64,000 nucleotides of DNA from Sphingomonas jatrophae (lineage in GTDB: Bacteria; Pseudomonadota; Alphaproteobacteria; Sphingomonadales; Sphingomonadaceae), in the NCBI RefSeq assembly GCF_900113315.1, contig NZ_FOZG01000002.1:992001-1056000 (forward strand), written 5' to 3'. A model generated the notes under the pieces. The model saw nothing but the letters and a program-made list of their open reading frames with translations, did not search any database and was not told the origin of the DNA. Shown piece after piece: positions 53,598 to 63,875 of this stretch. Made by a program: the position numbers and the translations under genes. Every line of letters starts with the position of its first letter. The first letter of the stretch is position 1.

Positions 53598-55787
53598 ATG
53601 ACCAGCATCACGCCCGACATCGTCGCCGAGCACGGCCTGTCCCCCGAGGAATATGAGCGGGTGCTGCACGCGCTCGGGCGCGAGCCGAACCTGGTCGAGC
53701 TCGGCATCTTCTCGGTCATGTGGTCGGAGCACTGCTCCTACAAGTCGAGCCGCATCCACCTGAAGAAGCTGCCGACCGAAGGGCCGCACGTCATCTGCGG
53801 CCCCGGCGAGAATGCCGGCGTGATCGACATCGGCGACGGGCAGGCGGCCATCTTCAAGATGGAGAGCCACAACCACCCGAGCTACATCGAGCCCTATCAG
53901 GGCGCGGCGACAGGTGTCGGCGGCATCCTGCGCGACGTGTTCACGATGGGCGCGCGGCCGGTGGCGAACATGAACGCGCTACGCTTCGGCCGGCCCGATC
54001 ACCCGAAGATGCGCCACCTGATCGCCGGCGTCGTCCACGGCATCGGCGGCTACGGCAATTGCGTCGGCGTGCCGACGGTGGGCGGCGAGGTGAACTTCCA
54101 CCCCGCTTATGACGGCAACATCCTCGTCAATGCGATGACGGTGGGCATCGCCGATCAGGACAGGATCTTCTATTCGGCGGCCTCGGGCGTCGGCAATCCG
54201 ATCGTCTATGTCGGCTCCAAGACGGGGCGCGACGGCATTCACGGCGCGACGATGGCGTCCGCCGATTTCGGCGAGGATGCCGATGCCAAGCGGCCGACCG
54301 TGCAGGTGGGCGATCCGTTCACCGAGAAGCTGCTGATCGAGGCGTGTCTGGAGCTCATGGCCTCCGACGCGATCGTCGCGATCCAGGACATGGGTGCGGC
54401 GGGCCTCACCTCCTCCTCAGTCGAGATGGCGTCCAAGGGCGGCGTCGGCATCGAGCTGATCATGGACGACGTGCCGCAGCGCGAGACCGGCATGACGCCC
54501 TATGAGATGATGCTGTCGGAGAGCCAGGAGCGGATGCTCATGGTGCTGAAGCCCGGCCGCGAGGATTTCGCCGAGGCGATCTTCCGCAAGTGGGCGCTCG
54601 ATTTCGCCGTCATCGGCCACGTCACCGACACCGGTCGCATGGTGCTGAAGTGGCGCGGCGATACGGTGGCGGACATCCCGCTGGCGCCCCTCGCCGACGA
54701 GGCGCCGCTCTACGACCGCCCGCATGTTCCTACGCCGCCGCCCGCGCCGCTCGGCGACGTGCCCGAGTCGGCTGACGCTTCGGCGGACCTGCTTCGCCTG
54801 ATCGGCTGCCCCGATCTCGCTTCGCGCCGCTGGGTGTGGGAGCAATATGACCACATGGTCGGCGCTGATACGGTGCAGGCGCCCGGCGGCGATGCCGCGG
54901 TGGTGCGGGTCCACGGCACGGACAAGGCGCTGGCGATCACCACCGATTGCACGCCGCGTTACTGCTTCGCCGATCCCAAGGCCGGCGGCGCGCAGGCGAT
55001 CGCCGAGGCGTGGCGCAACCTGACCGCGGTCGGCGCGACGCCGCTCGCCGTGACCAACTGCCTCAACTTCGCCAATCCGCAGCGGCCCGAGATCATGGGC
55101 CAGATCGTCGGCTGCCTCGAAGGCATGGCGGAGGCGTGCCGCGCGCTCGATTTCCCGATCGTGTCGGGCAATGTCAGCCTCTACAACGAATCCAAGGCGA
55201 CGGGCGGCGGCAGCGCGATCCTGCCCACCCCCGCGATCGGCGGCGTCGGCCTGATGGCGGACTGGCGCCGCGCCGCGCGCGTCGGCGGCATGGGGGCCGG
55301 CGACGACCTCTGGCTGGTGGGCGACTGGGGCCGCCATCTCGGCCAATCCCTGTGGCTGCGCGAGTTGCACGGCCGCGAGGAAGGCCCGCCGCCCCCGGTC
55401 GATCTCGCCGCCGAGCGGGCGAATGGCGATGCGGTGCGCGCGCTGATCGTCGCCGGGCGCCTGACCGCGGTGCACGATCTCGCCGATGGCGGGCTGCTCG
55501 TCGCGCTGGCGGAGATGGCGCTGGCGAGCGGCCTGGGCGTGACGCTGGACCGGGACGTGCCGCTCACCGCCGCCGCCTTGTTCGGCGAGGATCAGGGCCG
55601 TTACGTGCTGGCGACGGCCAACTCCGATCCGGTGGTGCGCGCGCTGGCGGCCGCGAGCGTGCCGCATCTTTTCCTCGGCTCGGCCGGGGGCGATGCGGTG
55701 GCGGGCGTGCCGCTGGCCGAGCTGCGCCGCGCACATGAGGGCTTCTTTCCCGCGCTGATGGGCAGCGCGGCCGACGCGCTGGCATGA
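53598..55787 (+). CDS. purL: Phosphoribosylformylglycinamidine synthase subunit PurL
   Basis: A 729-residue small PurL. N-terminal signatures include [14 protein letters not shown] and [25 protein letters not shown]. Mid and late ones are [36 protein letters not shown] and [15 protein letters not shown]. It uses ATP and needs PurQ and PurS as glutaminase partners; neither is adjacent. ATG 53598 is chosen. One base separates its stop from the GTG of the DUF418 gene. Confidence 0.96.
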   Translation: MTSITPDIVAEHGLSPEEYERVLHALGREPNLVELGIFSVMWSEHCSYKSSRIHLKKLPTEGPHVICGPGENAGVIDIGDGQAAIFKMESHNHPSYIEPYQGAATGVGGILRDVFTMGARPVANMNALRFGRPDHPKMRHLIAGVVHGIGGYGNCVGVPTVGGEVNFHPAYDGNILVNAMTVGIADQDRIFYSAASGVGNPIVYVGSKTGRDGIHGATMASADFGEDADAKRPTVQVGDPFTEKLLIEACLELMASDAIVAIQDMGAAGLTSSSVEMASKGGVGIELIMDDVPQRETGMTPYEMMLSESQERMLMVLKPGREDFAEAIFRKWALDFAVIGHVTDTGRMVLKWRGDTVADIPLAPLADEAPLYDRPHVPTPPPAPLGDVPESADASADLLRLIGCPDLASRRWVWEQYDHMVGADTVQAPGGDAAVVRVHGTDKALAITTDCTPRYCFADPKAGGAQAIAEAWRNLTAVGATPLAVTNCLNFANPQRPEIMGQIVGCLEGMAEACRALDFPIVSGNVSLYNESKATGGGSAILPTPAIGGVGLMADWRRAARVGGMGAGDDLWLVGDWGRHLGQSLWLRELHGREEGPPPPVDLAAERANGDAVRALIVAGRLTAVHDLADGGLLVALAEMALASGLGVTLDRDVPLTAAALFGEDQGRYVLATANSDPVVRALAAASVPHLFLGSAGGDAVAGVPLAELRRAHEGFFPALMGSAADALA

Positions 55788-55788
55788 G

Positions 55789-57033
55789 GTGAGCGAGCGC
55801 ATCGCCACGCTGGACGTCGTGCGCGGCGTGGCGGTGCTCGGCATCCTCGCGATGAACATCGTGTCGCTCGGCCTGCCGGGCTATGCCTATGTCGATCCGA
55901 ATTATTATGGCGGGGCCGACGGGCTGAACCTCGCCGCATGGGCGGCCGCCTATGTGCTGTTCGACGGCAAGATGCGCGCGCTGTTCACGATGCTGTTCGG
56001 CGCATCGCTGCTGATCGTCACCGATGCGGCGGAGGGGCGGACGCCCGGGCCCGCCCGGACGCATTATGCGCGCATCTTCTGGCTGTTCGTGTTCGGCATG
56101 ATCCACGGCTGGCTATTCTGGTTCGGCGACATCCTGGTGGAATATGCGGTCGCCGGATCGCTGCTGTTCCTCGCGCGGCGCTGGCCGGTCAGCGCGCTCC
56201 TCTATGCCGCCGGGCTGCTGTTCGCCGCGGACATCGCGCGCCAGCTGATCACGTGGCACGATCTCACCCACCTGCAGGCGATCGTCAGCACGCCCGGCGC
56301 GCCGGCCGACGCGATCGCCGCGTGGCGGCAGGCGCTCAGCATCAGCGCGCCGGACCCCTCGGTGATCGCGCGCGAACTGACGCTCTATCGCGGCGGCTTT
56401 CTCGACGCGTTCGCCGCGCGAAAGCCGATGATCCTGCTGTTCCAGACGGTGTTTCTGCCGTTCCTGCTGTGCGGCACGCTTGGCATCGGACTGCTCGGCA
56501 TGGCGCTCTACCGGCTGGGCTTCTGGCAGGGCACATGGCGCGCGCTGTCCTACCGCCGCTTCGTCGTGGCGGGGGCGATCGGTCTCGCCGGCACCGCGGC
56601 GATCGCGCGGACGATCGTCGCGCATCGGTTCGACGTGGCGTTCCTGCCGCTGACGGATGCGCTCAGCCAGCTCATGCGCCTCCCGATCGCCCTCGGTTAT
56701 GCATCCGCGCTGATTCTGCTCGTCCGAAGCGGGCGAGCGTCGGGGCTGGTCTCCCGTCTGGCGGCGGCGGGCCGGCTGGCGTTCACCAACTATCTCGGCA
56801 CCACGCTCGTCATGACGACGATCTTCTACGGCTACGGCCTGGGCCTGTTCGGCCGGCTCGAGCGGGCGGAGCTCTACCTGCTCGTGCTCGGCCAATGGAT
56901 GCTGATCCTGCTCTGGTCGAAGCCCTGGCTCGCCCGCTTCCGCTATGGCCCGTTCGAGTGGCTCTGGCGCAGTCTCGCGCGGTGGGAGGCGCAGCCGATG
57001 CGACGAACAGCTATTGCGAAGGATTATCAGTAG
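55789..57033 (+). CDS. DUF418 family membrane protein
   Basis: A 414-residue multi-pass protein (about ten helices). The N-terminal RIATLDVVRGVAVLGILAMNIVS is the DUF418 start and the later RALFTMLFGASLL and GRLAFTNYLGTTLVMTTIFYGYGLGLFG are characteristic of DUF418. The family is thought to be transporter-like or acyltransferase-like, with no proven function. GTG 55789 follows the purL stop by one base, indicating translational coupling. Confidence 0.88.
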   Translation: MSERIATLDVVRGVAVLGILAMNIVSLGLPGYAYVDPNYYGGADGLNLAAWAAAYVLFDGKMRALFTMLFGASLLIVTDAAEGRTPGPARTHYARIFWLFVFGMIHGWLFWFGDILVEYAVAGSLLFLARRWPVSALLYAAGLLFAADIARQLITWHDLTHLQAIVSTPGAPADAIAAWRQALSISAPDPSVIARELTLYRGGFLDAFAARKPMILLFQTVFLPFLLCGTLGIGLLGMALYRLGFWQGTWRALSYRRFVVAGAIGLAGTAAIARTIVAHRFDVAFLPLTDALSQLMRLPIALGYASALILLVRSGRASGLVSRLAAAGRLAFTNYLGTTLVMTTIFYGYGLGLFGRLERAELYLLVLGQWMLILLWSKPWLARFRYGPFEWLWRSLARWEAQPMRRTAIAKDYQ

Positions 57034-57073
57034 CGGTATCGTGCTCGCAGAATCAAAGCGGAGAGGCCCTCAG

Positions 57074-57250
57074 ATGATCGTCTGCGTTTGCAATGCGATC
57101 AAGGAGCGCGACGTGCGCGGTGCCGCACGTGCCGGTGCGGCAAGCCCGTGCGCTGCTTATGCCAGTCTCGGCCGCCGTGCCCGGTGCGGCCAGTGCGTGC
57201 CCTTCGCGCGCGAAATCATCGCCTCCGAACGCGCCACCATCGCGGCCTGA
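57074..57250 (+). CDS. bfd: Bacterioferritin-associated ferredoxin Bfd
   Basis: A 58-residue [2Fe-2S] protein with ligands Cys4, Cys6, Cys38 and Cys41 (MIVCVCN and CGQC), same spacing as E. coli Bfd. It reduces the heme of bacterioferritin and so mobilises stored iron. Located 107 nt before bfr on the same strand, separated by a perfect palindrome. Confidence 0.93.
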   Translation: MIVCVCNAIKERDVRGAARAGAASPCAAYASLGRRARCGQCVPFAREIIASERATIAA

Positions 57251-57270
57251 CCGGCGCGACCTTGCCCTGA

Positions 57271-57292
57271 GAACGACTCGCGCGAGTCGTTC
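57271..57292. promoter_or_regulatory. 22-bp perfect palindrome between bfd and bfr
   Basis: Two arms GAACGACTCGC/GCGAGTCGTTC meet without spacer, 65 bp before the bfr GTG. It may be an operator for an iron-responsive dimeric regulator, or form a cruciform. It does not match a classic Fur box as far as I can see. Confidence 0.6.
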
Positions 57293-57357
57293 GCGCTTCG
57301 TTTTGGGGGCATGCGGCGTTATCCGCACGGCATATCCCCCAAGATCAGGAGCCGGCC

Positions 57358-57858
57358 GTGAAGGGCGACGCAAAGGTCATCGATTATCTGAACGAGGCGC
57401 TCAAGAACGAGCTGACCGCGATCAACCAATATTGGCTGCATTACCGGCTGCTCGATCACTGGGGCATCGAACGTCTTGCCGAATATGAGCGGCACGAATC
57501 AATCGACGAGATGAAGCATGCCGACTGGCTGTCGGCGCGCATCCTGTTCCTGGATGGCCTGCCTAATTTCCAGCTGCTCGGGCGCCTGCGCATCGGCGAG
57601 TCGACCGAGGAGGTGCTGAAGGCCGATCTCGCGCTTGAGGAGGACGCGATCCCGCTGCTCCGCGACGCCATCGCCCATTGCGAGACTGTCCGCGATTTCA
57701 TCAGCCGCGATCTGTTCAAGCAGATCCTCGCCAATGAGGAGGAGCATGTCGACTTCCTCGAGCGGCAGTTCGACATGATCGAGCGGATGGGCATCCACAA
57801 CTACATCCAGCTCCAGTCGAAGCCGGCGGGTGAGCAGGAAGGCGCGGTAAAGGGCTGA
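57358..57858 (+). CDS. bfr: Bacterioferritin
   Basis: A 166-residue bacterioferritin. KGDAKVIDYLNEALKNELTAINQYWLHYRLL, the heme-ligand Met in SIDEMKHAD, and ANEEEHVDFLERQ supply ferroxidase Glu/His ligands. It stores iron as a 24-mer with heme b. The start is GTG 57358 with AGGAG at 57347. Bfd upstream completes the mobilisation pair. Confidence 0.95.
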   Translation: MKGDAKVIDYLNEALKNELTAINQYWLHYRLLDHWGIERLAEYERHESIDEMKHADWLSARILFLDGLPNFQLLGRLRIGESTEEVLKADLALEEDAIPLLRDAIAHCETVRDFISRDLFKQILANEEEHVDFLERQFDMIERMGIHNYIQLQSKPAGEQEGAVKG

Positions 57859-57870
57859 GGCTCGCGACGT

Positions 57871-57893
57871 CGCCCCGGTCGGCTGCCGGGGCG
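57871..57893. terminator. Stem-loop between bfr and the Hpt gene
   Basis: CGCCCCGG (57871-57878) pairs with CCGGGGCG (57886-57893), 7-nt loop, in the convergent spacer. No T-run on either strand, so a terminator role is only suggested by place. Confidence 0.4.
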
Positions 57894-57895
57894 GC

Positions 57896-58297
57896 TTACG
57901 CCACGCGCCGGCCGAACCCGCCGGCGCGCGTGCGTAGCGGGTTCAACTCCCGGTCGAACAGCGCCATGGTCGCCTCGAACAGCGGGCGCAGGCGCACCAC
58001 GTCCTCGATCAGTTCGTTCGGACCGTCATGCGTCTCGATGCAGCGGCGCGCGGTCATCTCGATCAATTCGGCCAGCATCGACAGCGGCATCGCGCCGAAC
58101 TGCGCCGCCTCGCCCTTCAGCGTATGTGCGGGCATCACCAGCGCGACGGGATCGTTGGCGCGCATCGCCGCCTCGATCGCGCGGACGGATTTGGCGCCAT
58201 CCTCGCGAAAATAGCCGACGATCCGGACGAACTCGGCACCCAGCTGCGCGCGTGCCCGGGCGAAGGCAGGCCAGTCGACGATCGCTTCGCTCTGCAT
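57896..58297 (-). CDS. Orphan Hpt-domain phosphotransfer protein
   Basis: A 133-residue protein made of one Hpt four-helix domain, with phosphoacceptor His58 in MPAHTLKGEAAQFGA. No kinase or receiver gene is next to it. It could relay phosphoryl groups between a hybrid kinase and a response regulator elsewhere. ATG 58297 is chosen. A 17-bp palindrome lies in the leader. Confidence 0.87.
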   Translation of the reverse strand: MQSEAIVDWPAFARARAQLGAEFVRIVGYFREDGAKSVRAIEAAMRANDPVALVMPAHTLKGEAAQFGAMPLSMLAELIEMTARRCIETHDGPNELIEDVVRLRPLFEATMALFDRELNPLRTRAGGFGRRVA

Positions 58298-58342
58298 GCG
58301 GCTGCCCTTCGGCCCCGCGGGAGGTGGGGCGACGCCGATGTC

Positions 58343-58359
58343 TAACCGGCTTGCGGTTA
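58343..58359. promoter_or_regulatory. 17-bp palindrome upstream of the Hpt gene
   Basis: TAACCG (58343-58348) and CGGTTA (58354-58359) flank a 5-bp centre. The minus strand reads TTAACCG, the CtrA half-site sequence. It overlaps the last codon region of tusA and lies 46 bp before the Hpt ATG. Confidence 0.4.
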
Positions 58360-58572
58360 AGCGATCGTTACGGTCGGTCCGGATCGGGAGACGATCCACG
58401 CGCCGCCCTCGTCCTTCAGCCGCCAGTCCCGCTCCCGCGCCAGCGCTGCGATCTCGCGCGCGGCGGCGGGGTCGTCCGCCGTGATCCGCACTGCGGATGC
58501 ATCGCGCATCGCGCGCGCCAGCCGCAGCACCGGCCACGGGCAGCGCAGGCCGCGTGCATCCACCTCGATCAC
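58357..58572 (-). CDS. TusA-family sulfurtransferase
   Basis: A 71-residue SirA/TusA fold protein with the signature [19 protein letters not shown], where the Cys in CPxP carries sulfur. TusA family members act in tRNA thiolation or sulfur relay; which one is not clear here. The ATG overlaps the der stop (ATGA). Confidence 0.88.
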   Translation of the reverse strand: MIEVDARGLRCPWPVLRLARAMRDASAVRITADDPAAAREIAALARERDWRLKDEGGAWIVSRSGPTVTIA

Positions 58573-59951
58573 TTGTTGTCGAACGGGTTCTTCGCCGCGC
58601 GCAGCGTCAGCCGCACGGGCACCGCGCCGAATCCCAGCTCCTTGCGGATGCCGTTGACGAGATAGCGTTGATAGCTGGACGGCAGCTGATCGACGCGTGT
58701 GCCGAACAGGATGAAGCCGGGCGGCCGCGTCTTGGCCTGCGTCAGATAGCGCAGTTTGATCCGCTTGCCCCCCGGCGCGGGCGGCGGATTGGCCTCGACC
58801 GCGCGCTCGAACCAGCGATTGAGCTGGCCGGTGGAGACGCGCTTCGACCAGGCGTCGCGTACCTCGAAGGCAGCGTCGATCAGCTGGCCGAGGCCCTTGC
58901 CCGTCGCCGCCGACACGGCGATCAGCGGCACGCCCTTCACCTGCGCCAGCCCCTCATCCAGCGCGTGGCGCACGCCGCCGAACAGCGAGGAGGGGTCGCC
59001 GGCAATGTCCCACTTGTTGAGCGCGATCACCAGCGCACGGCCTTCCTGCAGCACCGCATCCGCAATGCGCAGGTCCTGCGCCTCCAGCCCGAGCGTCGCA
59101 TCGAGCAGCAGCACCACCACTTCGGCGAAATCCACCGCGCGCAGAGTATCGGCGACGGACAGCTTCTCCAGCTTGTCCTGTACGCGGGCCTTCTTGCGCA
59201 GGCCCGCCGTGTCGATCAGGCGGAGCGGCCGGGTGCCGCCGTCGATCGTCGGCCAATCCATGTCGATCGCGATCGAATCGCGCGTGATGCCTGCCTCCGG
59301 GCCGGTGATCATGCGATCTTCGCCGAGGATGCGGTTGACCAGCGTCGATTTGCCCGCATTCGGCCGGCCGACGATGGCGAGCTTCAGCGGCCCTTGCGGG
59401 CGATCCTCGTCTTCGTCCTCGTCATCCGCCTCCACGTCGTCCGGCGGGCCTTCGGGCTCCAGATGCGGCAGCAGCGCCTCGAACAGGTCGGCAATGCCCT
59501 CGCCATGTTCGGCGGAGATGGGCGCGGGATCGCCGAAGCCGAGCGCGAAGGCCTCCAGCACGCCGCTGTCGCCCGCACGCCCCTCGGCCTTGTTGGCGGC
59601 GAGCGCGACGGGCGTGTCCTGCTCGCGCAGCCAGCGGGCGATCTCCTCGTCGAGCGGCGTCACGCCGGCCCGCGAATCGATCAGGAACAGCGCCACGTCG
59701 GCACCGCGCACCGCCGCCTCCGTCTGCTGGCGCATGCGGCCGGGCAGCGTTTCGGGATCCTCGTCCTCGAAGCCGGCGGTGTCGACGACGCGGAACTTGA
59801 GGCCGATCAGCTCCGCCTCGCCCTCGCGCCGGTCGCGCGTGACGCCGGGCCGATCGTCGACCAGCGCGAGACGCTTGCCGACGAGACGGTTGAACAGGGT
59901 GGATTTGCCGACATTGGGGCGGCCGACGATCGCAACGGTAGGAAGAGGCAT
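58569..59951 (-). CDS. der: Ribosome-associated GTPase Der (EngA)
   Basis: A 460-residue double GTPase. First G domain: [25 protein letters not shown] and NKAE; second: [25 protein letters not shown] and NKWD. A C-terminal KH-like domain ends in [10 protein letters not shown]. It is needed for 50S assembly. An acidic linker ([17 protein letters not shown]) joins the G domains. ATG 59951 is chosen. It follows bamB at 83 nt, the usual order. Confidence 0.96.
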   Translation of the reverse strand: MPLPTVAIVGRPNVGKSTLFNRLVGKRLALVDDRPGVTRDRREGEAELIGLKFRVVDTAGFEDEDPETLPGRMRQQTEAAVRGADVALFLIDSRAGVTPLDEEIARWLREQDTPVALAANKAEGRAGDSGVLEAFALGFGDPAPISAEHGEGIADLFEALLPHLEPEGPPDDVEADDEDEDEDRPQGPLKLAIVGRPNAGKSTLVNRILGEDRMITGPEAGITRDSIAIDMDWPTIDGGTRPLRLIDTAGLRKKARVQDKLEKLSVADTLRAVDFAEVVVLLLDATLGLEAQDLRIADAVLQEGRALVIALNKWDIAGDPSSLFGGVRHALDEGLAQVKGVPLIAVSAATGKGLGQLIDAAFEVRDAWSKRVSTGQLNRWFERAVEANPPPAPGGKRIKLRYLTQAKTRPPGFILFGTRVDQLPSSYQRYLVNGIRKELGFGAVPVRLTLRAAKNPFDNK

Positions 59952-60034
59952 TGCGCGCCTATAGCCGCATTTGCCGCCAGGTTCGATCAACTTGCAGGCA
60001 AGGGGCGGCAATAAGCCACTGCCGCCCCGAACGC

Positions 60035-61381
60035 TTATCGCCAGGCGGTGATCTGGCCGTCGTTGGTCAGCACGTAGAGCATGTTGTCCGCAACGACGAG
60101 CGGCAGCGCGACCGAGTCGCCCACGTCCACCGCATCGCCCACCTTGCCGTCCGCCACGCCGACGCTGACCAGCTCGCCCCGGCTCGATGCCACGAGCAGG
60201 CGGTCACCCGCCAGCACCGGGCCGATCCAGGTGATCGGGCCGGTCTTCTTCTTCTGGTTGCGGAAGTGGCGCAGCTGCGCGGACCAGCGGACGCGGCCGG
60301 TGGTGCGCTGGATGCACAGCAAGCGCGCATCGTCGGTGACGACGAACAGCCAGTCGCCCGCCACCCACGGCGTCGAGATGCCGGCGATGTTCAGCTCCCA
60401 TACGCGCTGCCCGGTGACGAGCTCCATCGCCACCATGCGCCCGCCCTGCCCGACGGCATAGACGCGGCCCTGATCGATCACCGGCGACGCGTCGATATCG
60501 GACAGCGAGGCGACGGCGGTGGAGATGGACGTGCGCGACAGCGCGTCCTGCCACACGGCGCGGCCATTTTCGTAGCGATAGGCAGTCAGCTCTCCGCTAG
60601 AGAAGCCCGCGACCACCGTCTGCGCACCCGAAGCCGGTGCCGCGACGCCGAACACGCCCGCCACTTCCAGGGTGCCCGCCGCATTCCACACCGTCGATCC
60701 ATCCGTCGCGCTCAGTGCAAACAGCTGATTGTCGGCGGAGACGACATAGACGTTGCCGTCGGACACGGTCGGCGCGCCGCGCAGCGGGCCGCCCGGCCGC
60801 ACCTTCCACAGCTGCTTGCCGTCTGCCGCGGTGAAGGCGACCGCGTCGCCCAGGCCGTTGGTGGCGTAGACCTTGCCATCGTCATAGCTGACGCCGCCGC
60901 CATAAAGCGCGCGCGAATCGCCCTTCGCCCGCTTGCTGTCCTCCGATACGCTGCCGACTGCCGACTGCCACAGCCGCGCCCCCGTCTTCGCGTCGAAGGC
61001 GTGCAGCTGCGCCTGCGTGTCGACCACGAACAGCTTGCCGTCGGCAATGACGGGCGCCGCGCCCAGCCGTGCCTTGGGGCCGCCGCCATCGATCTTCGCC
61101 GTCCACGCCCGCGCCAGCGTGGCGCCGAGCGCGACATGCCCCATCGACTTCTCGGCATTGCCGCCCGGCTGCGCCCAGGCTGCGTTCGGCGCTGCGGCAG
61201 GCACCACCACCGGCAGCTCCGCAATCGTCGCGTCGACTTCCGCACCCGCCTCCGCGGTGAGCACGGGAACGCGCTCGCCCAGCACCGGGGTCTTCGATTT
61301 CTTGCCGTCGCCGCGGAAGATCCCGCAGCTGCTCAGCAGCGCCAGCGTCGCCAGCGCCACGCCCACCCGCTTCATCACCAT
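60035..61381 (-). CDS. bamB: Outer-membrane assembly lipoprotein BamB
   Basis: A 448-residue lipoprotein (lipobox LSSC, Cys19 or so) with eight PQQ-like beta-propeller repeats ([69 protein letters not shown]). BamB aids BamA in inserting beta-barrels. Starts at 61381, 61378 or 61375 are possible (ATG-GTG-ATG). It follows the YfgM-like gene at 5 nt. Confidence 0.93.
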   Translation of the reverse strand: MVMKRVGVALATLALLSSCGIFRGDGKKSKTPVLGERVPVLTAEAGAEVDATIAELPVVVPAAAPNAAWAQPGGNAEKSMGHVALGATLARAWTAKIDGGGPKARLGAAPVIADGKLFVVDTQAQLHAFDAKTGARLWQSAVGSVSEDSKRAKGDSRALYGGGVSYDDGKVYATNGLGDAVAFTAADGKQLWKVRPGGPLRGAPTVSDGNVYVVSADNQLFALSATDGSTVWNAAGTLEVAGVFGVAAPASGAQTVVAGFSSGELTAYRYENGRAVWQDALSRTSISTAVASLSDIDASPVIDQGRVYAVGQGGRMVAMELVTGQRVWELNIAGISTPWVAGDWLFVVTDDARLLCIQRTTGRVRWSAQLRHFRNQKKKTGPITWIGPVLAGDRLLVASSRGELVSVGVADGKVGDAVDVGDSVALPLVVADNMLYVLTNDGQITAWR

Positions 61382-61386
61382 GTCGC

Positions 61387-62082
61387 TCAGCCCGCCTCTC
61401 CTGCCGCGGCGACCCCGTCCACGCCCAGCTGCCCCGAAATACGCACCGCCCGCGCCCGCAGCGTCTCGGGCAAGGTCTTGTCCTTGGCCAGCGCGGCGAA
61501 CAACGGCCCCGCCTTCGCCGGCTGGTTCATCTTGAGATAGGCCAGGGCCGTCATCTCGCCCGCGCTGCCGAACCATGGGCCGCCCGCCACCGCCAGCGGC
61601 TTCAGCCGCTCGATCACCTGCGCCGGCGCCAGCGTGTCGAATTCGGCCGCGGTGCCGCGGATCGTCGCCAGATCGCGGAAGGGCTGCGGCACGTTGGTGT
61701 CTGCGGCGATGGTGCGGAACTGCGCGGCGGCGGCCTTCAGGTCGCCCTTGGACTGTGCCAGCCCCGCCTGGGTCAGCCGCGCGGCCACCGCATAAGTGTC
61801 GCTGCCGTCCGCCGCCAGCGTACCGAGCGCCGCGCGCGCCGGCGCTTCCCGCCCGTCGCCCAGTGCCGCGATCGCGCCGTCGAACGCCTCCGCCCGCGCA
61901 TCGAGTGCCGCGGCGCGGCGATGCTGCCAGTAGAGCGCGCCCGCCAGAGCCATGAGCGCGAGCACCACCAGCGCGCCGATCAGCACGCCATAGCGGCGCC
62001 ACGCGCGCTTCAGCTGGGCGGCGCGCAGCTCCTCGTCGACTTCACGAAAGAAGGCGTCCTGATTGGCAGGCGTCAGGGCCAA
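61387..62082 (-). CDS. YfgM-like TPR membrane protein
   Basis: A 231-residue protein with a cytosolic start (FFREVDEELRAAQLKRAWRRYG), one membrane helix (VLIGALVVLALMALAGALYW) and a periplasmic helical-repeat domain. This is the YfgM layout, a chaperone-linked partner of SecYEG. Genes run yfgM-bamB-der, as in E. coli. The start is a TTG at 62082, with no strong ribosome site; an upstream start cannot be excluded. Confidence 0.85.
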   Translation of the reverse strand: MALTPANQDAFFREVDEELRAAQLKRAWRRYGVLIGALVVLALMALAGALYWQHRRAAALDARAEAFDGAIAALGDGREAPARAALGTLAADGSDTYAVAARLTQAGLAQSKGDLKAAAAQFRTIAADTNVPQPFRDLATIRGTAAEFDTLAPAQVIERLKPLAVAGGPWFGSAGEMTALAYLKMNQPAKAGPLFAALAKDKTLPETLRARAVRISGQLGVDGVAAAGEAG

Positions 62083-62148
62083 GGCGGCGAAACTCCGGAA
62101 AAAAGGCGGGCCTCTTTAGACGCGCCTGCCGCTGAACGGAAGCTGTCC

Positions 62149-63009
62149 TCAGCCTTTCGGGCGATACACCTGATCGGGCGTCGGAAAGGCCCGCGCACGC
62201 ACGTCCGCGGCATAAGCGGCGGCGGCGTCGGTGATGGCGCCGGCGATGTCGCCATAACGCTTCACGAAACGTGGCACCCGCTCGAACATGCCGAGCATGT
62301 CCTCGGTCACCAGCACCTGCCCGTCGCACCGCGCCGAGGCGCCGATGCCGATGACGGGGCAGGCGATCTCCGCCGCCAGCCGGTCGGCCAACGGCTCGAT
62401 CACGCCTTCCGCGACGATGGCGAAGGCGCCCGCGGCGGCGATCGCCTTGGCGTCGGCGAGGATCTTCGCCTGCTCCGCCTCGCTGCGCCCGCGCGCGCCA
62501 TAGCCGCCGAGTGCATTCACCGCCTGCGGCGTCAGGCCGACATGGCCCATCACCGGGACGCCGCGCTGGCTGAGGAAGGCGACGACGGGCGCCATCGCCT
62601 CACCGCCCTCCAGCTTCACCGCGGCCGCACCCGTCTCCGCCATGATCCGCGCGGCGGAGGTGAAGGCCTGTGCCGGCCCCGCCTCATAGCTGCCAAACGG
62701 CATGTCGATCACCACCGCCGCATGATAGCTGCCGCGCACCACCGCGGCGCCATGCGCGCACATCATATCGAGCGTGACGGCAAGCGTGGACGGCAGGCCG
62801 TAGATCACCTGGCCCAGGCTGTCGCCGACCAGCAGGATGTCGCAATGCGCGTCGAGCAGCTGCGCCATGCGCGCGGTGTAGGCGGTCAGCATCACCAGCG
62901 GCTCGCCACCCTTGCGCCCTTGGATGGCGGGGATGGTGACGCGCTTCATCGGGGCGGGCGTCGGCGTGGCTCGGCTGGTCGCCGTGTCGATTGTGAAAGT
63001 CGTTGACAT
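62149..63009 (-). CDS. panB: 3-methyl-2-oxobutanoate hydroxymethyltransferase PanB
   Basis: A 286-residue PanB. It makes ketopantoate for pantothenate/CoA from ketoisovalerate and methylene-THF. [54 protein letters not shown] and ECP-like [11 protein letters not shown] (catalytic and Mg residues) are seen. ATG 63009 is chosen. It precedes the YfgM-like gene by 66 nt. Confidence 0.95.
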   Translation of the reverse strand: MSTTFTIDTATSRATPTPAPMKRVTIPAIQGRKGGEPLVMLTAYTARMAQLLDAHCDILLVGDSLGQVIYGLPSTLAVTLDMMCAHGAAVVRGSYHAAVVIDMPFGSYEAGPAQAFTSAARIMAETGAAAVKLEGGEAMAPVVAFLSQRGVPVMGHVGLTPQAVNALGGYGARGRSEAEQAKILADAKAIAAAGAFAIVAEGVIEPLADRLAAEIACPVIGIGASARCDGQVLVTEDMLGMFERVPRFVKRYGDIAGAITDAAAAYAADVRARAFPTPDQVYRPKG

Positions 63010-63151
63010 AGGTGAGAGACTAGTCGGCCGAGTCCCGGGCGGCAACTTGCGCCAGCGGAATCTTGGCCAGATGCGGCTCTTTTCGCGATTATGCGCGTTC
63101 TATGGCCCGCTGTCGCGATGAACTCGCGTCTGAAACGATCGGAGGATTTCC

Positions 63152-63559
63152 ATGAAGAGCCTTCTTTTCGCCGCTGCGCTCGCCATTTCGCTGCCCGCCA
63201 TGGCGCAGGAGATGAGCATGGGCATGTCGCAGACCCCGCCCGCCGCCGACACCGCTGCCCCTGCGGGCTCGATGGCGCCTGCCACCAGCGCCACCGACGC
63301 GATGCCGCCCGCCGCCACCGCCGGCACCGACTCGATGACCACGCAGACCGATCCGGGTGCGATGTCGACCGCGCCGGCCGCGGGGATGGATGCCAGCACC
63401 ACCACCGGTGCGGGCACGACCAGCACGATGTCGACCACCGATACGTCGACCGCGCCGACTGGCATGGCGAGCGCGCCGGCCGCGGGCGATTCGACCAATT
63501 ATCCGGTCTGCTCGCGCACCGTGAAGGATCGCTGCATCAATCGCGGCGCACGCCGCTAA
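63152..63559 (+). CDS. Low-complexity secreted protein
   Basis: A 135-residue protein with a signal peptide (MKSLLFAAALAISLPAMAQ). Most of the mature part is Ala/Thr/Met/Ser/Pro-rich without Cys. The C-terminus has NYPVCSRTVKDRCINRGARR with two Cys that may pair. The C-terminal Cys motif seems to be the conserved part. Function unknown. GGAGG lies before the ATG. A terminator follows. Confidence 0.75.
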   Translation: MKSLLFAAALAISLPAMAQEMSMGMSQTPPAADTAAPAGSMAPATSATDAMPPAATAGTDSMTTQTDPGAMSTAPAAGMDASTTTGAGTTSTMSTTDTSTAPTGMASAPAAGDSTNYPVCSRTVKDRCINRGARR

Positions 63560-63594
63560 GCGGTTCACGCCGCCCGCTCCGGCGGGTCGAACAG

Positions 63595-63623
63595 GGGGTC
63601 GCCCGGTAGGGCGGCCCCTTTTT
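63595..63623 (+). terminator. Rho-independent terminator
   Basis: GGGTCGCCC (63596-63604) pairs with GGGCGGCCC (63609-63617) around GGTA with one T-G wobble, followed by TTTTT (63619-63623). It ends the secreted-protein gene. Confidence 0.85.
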
Positions 63624-63666
63624 CATGTGCCGGAGGGCGGACTGGAGCCGCAGCGCCGTCCATTCA

Positions 63667-63795
63667 CCTCGTCATGCTGAAACGAGCTCAGCATCCACAG
63701 TGCGGGTAAACTGTCGTTCACTGTCGCTGGTCCACTTCCAGGCAGCGTCGGACGCTCCGCACGGTGGATGCTGATACGAGTTCAGCATGACGAGG
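63667..63795. repeat. REP-like inverted repeat pair (copy 2)
   Basis: Arms 63667-63698 and 63764-63795 are 32-nt imperfect inverted repeats (CCTCGTCATGCTGAA... both reading inwards), each with internal ATGCTGA...TCAGCAT dyad. Same family as 5621-5717. It fills most of the 63560-63875 spacer, which otherwise holds only the terminator above. Confidence 0.8.
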
Positions 63796-63875
63796 ATACG
63801 AAAAAGGGCCAGGCACACGGCCCAGCCCCTCTCTCACTTTGTCAGCCCCAACGCTTCCGCGTCAGCCGCGCTCGA

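Noticed and set aside
63667-63795. Insertion sequence ends
   Set aside because: The arms enclose only 65 bp with no transposase and match the REP-like pair at 5621-5717 rather than an IS.
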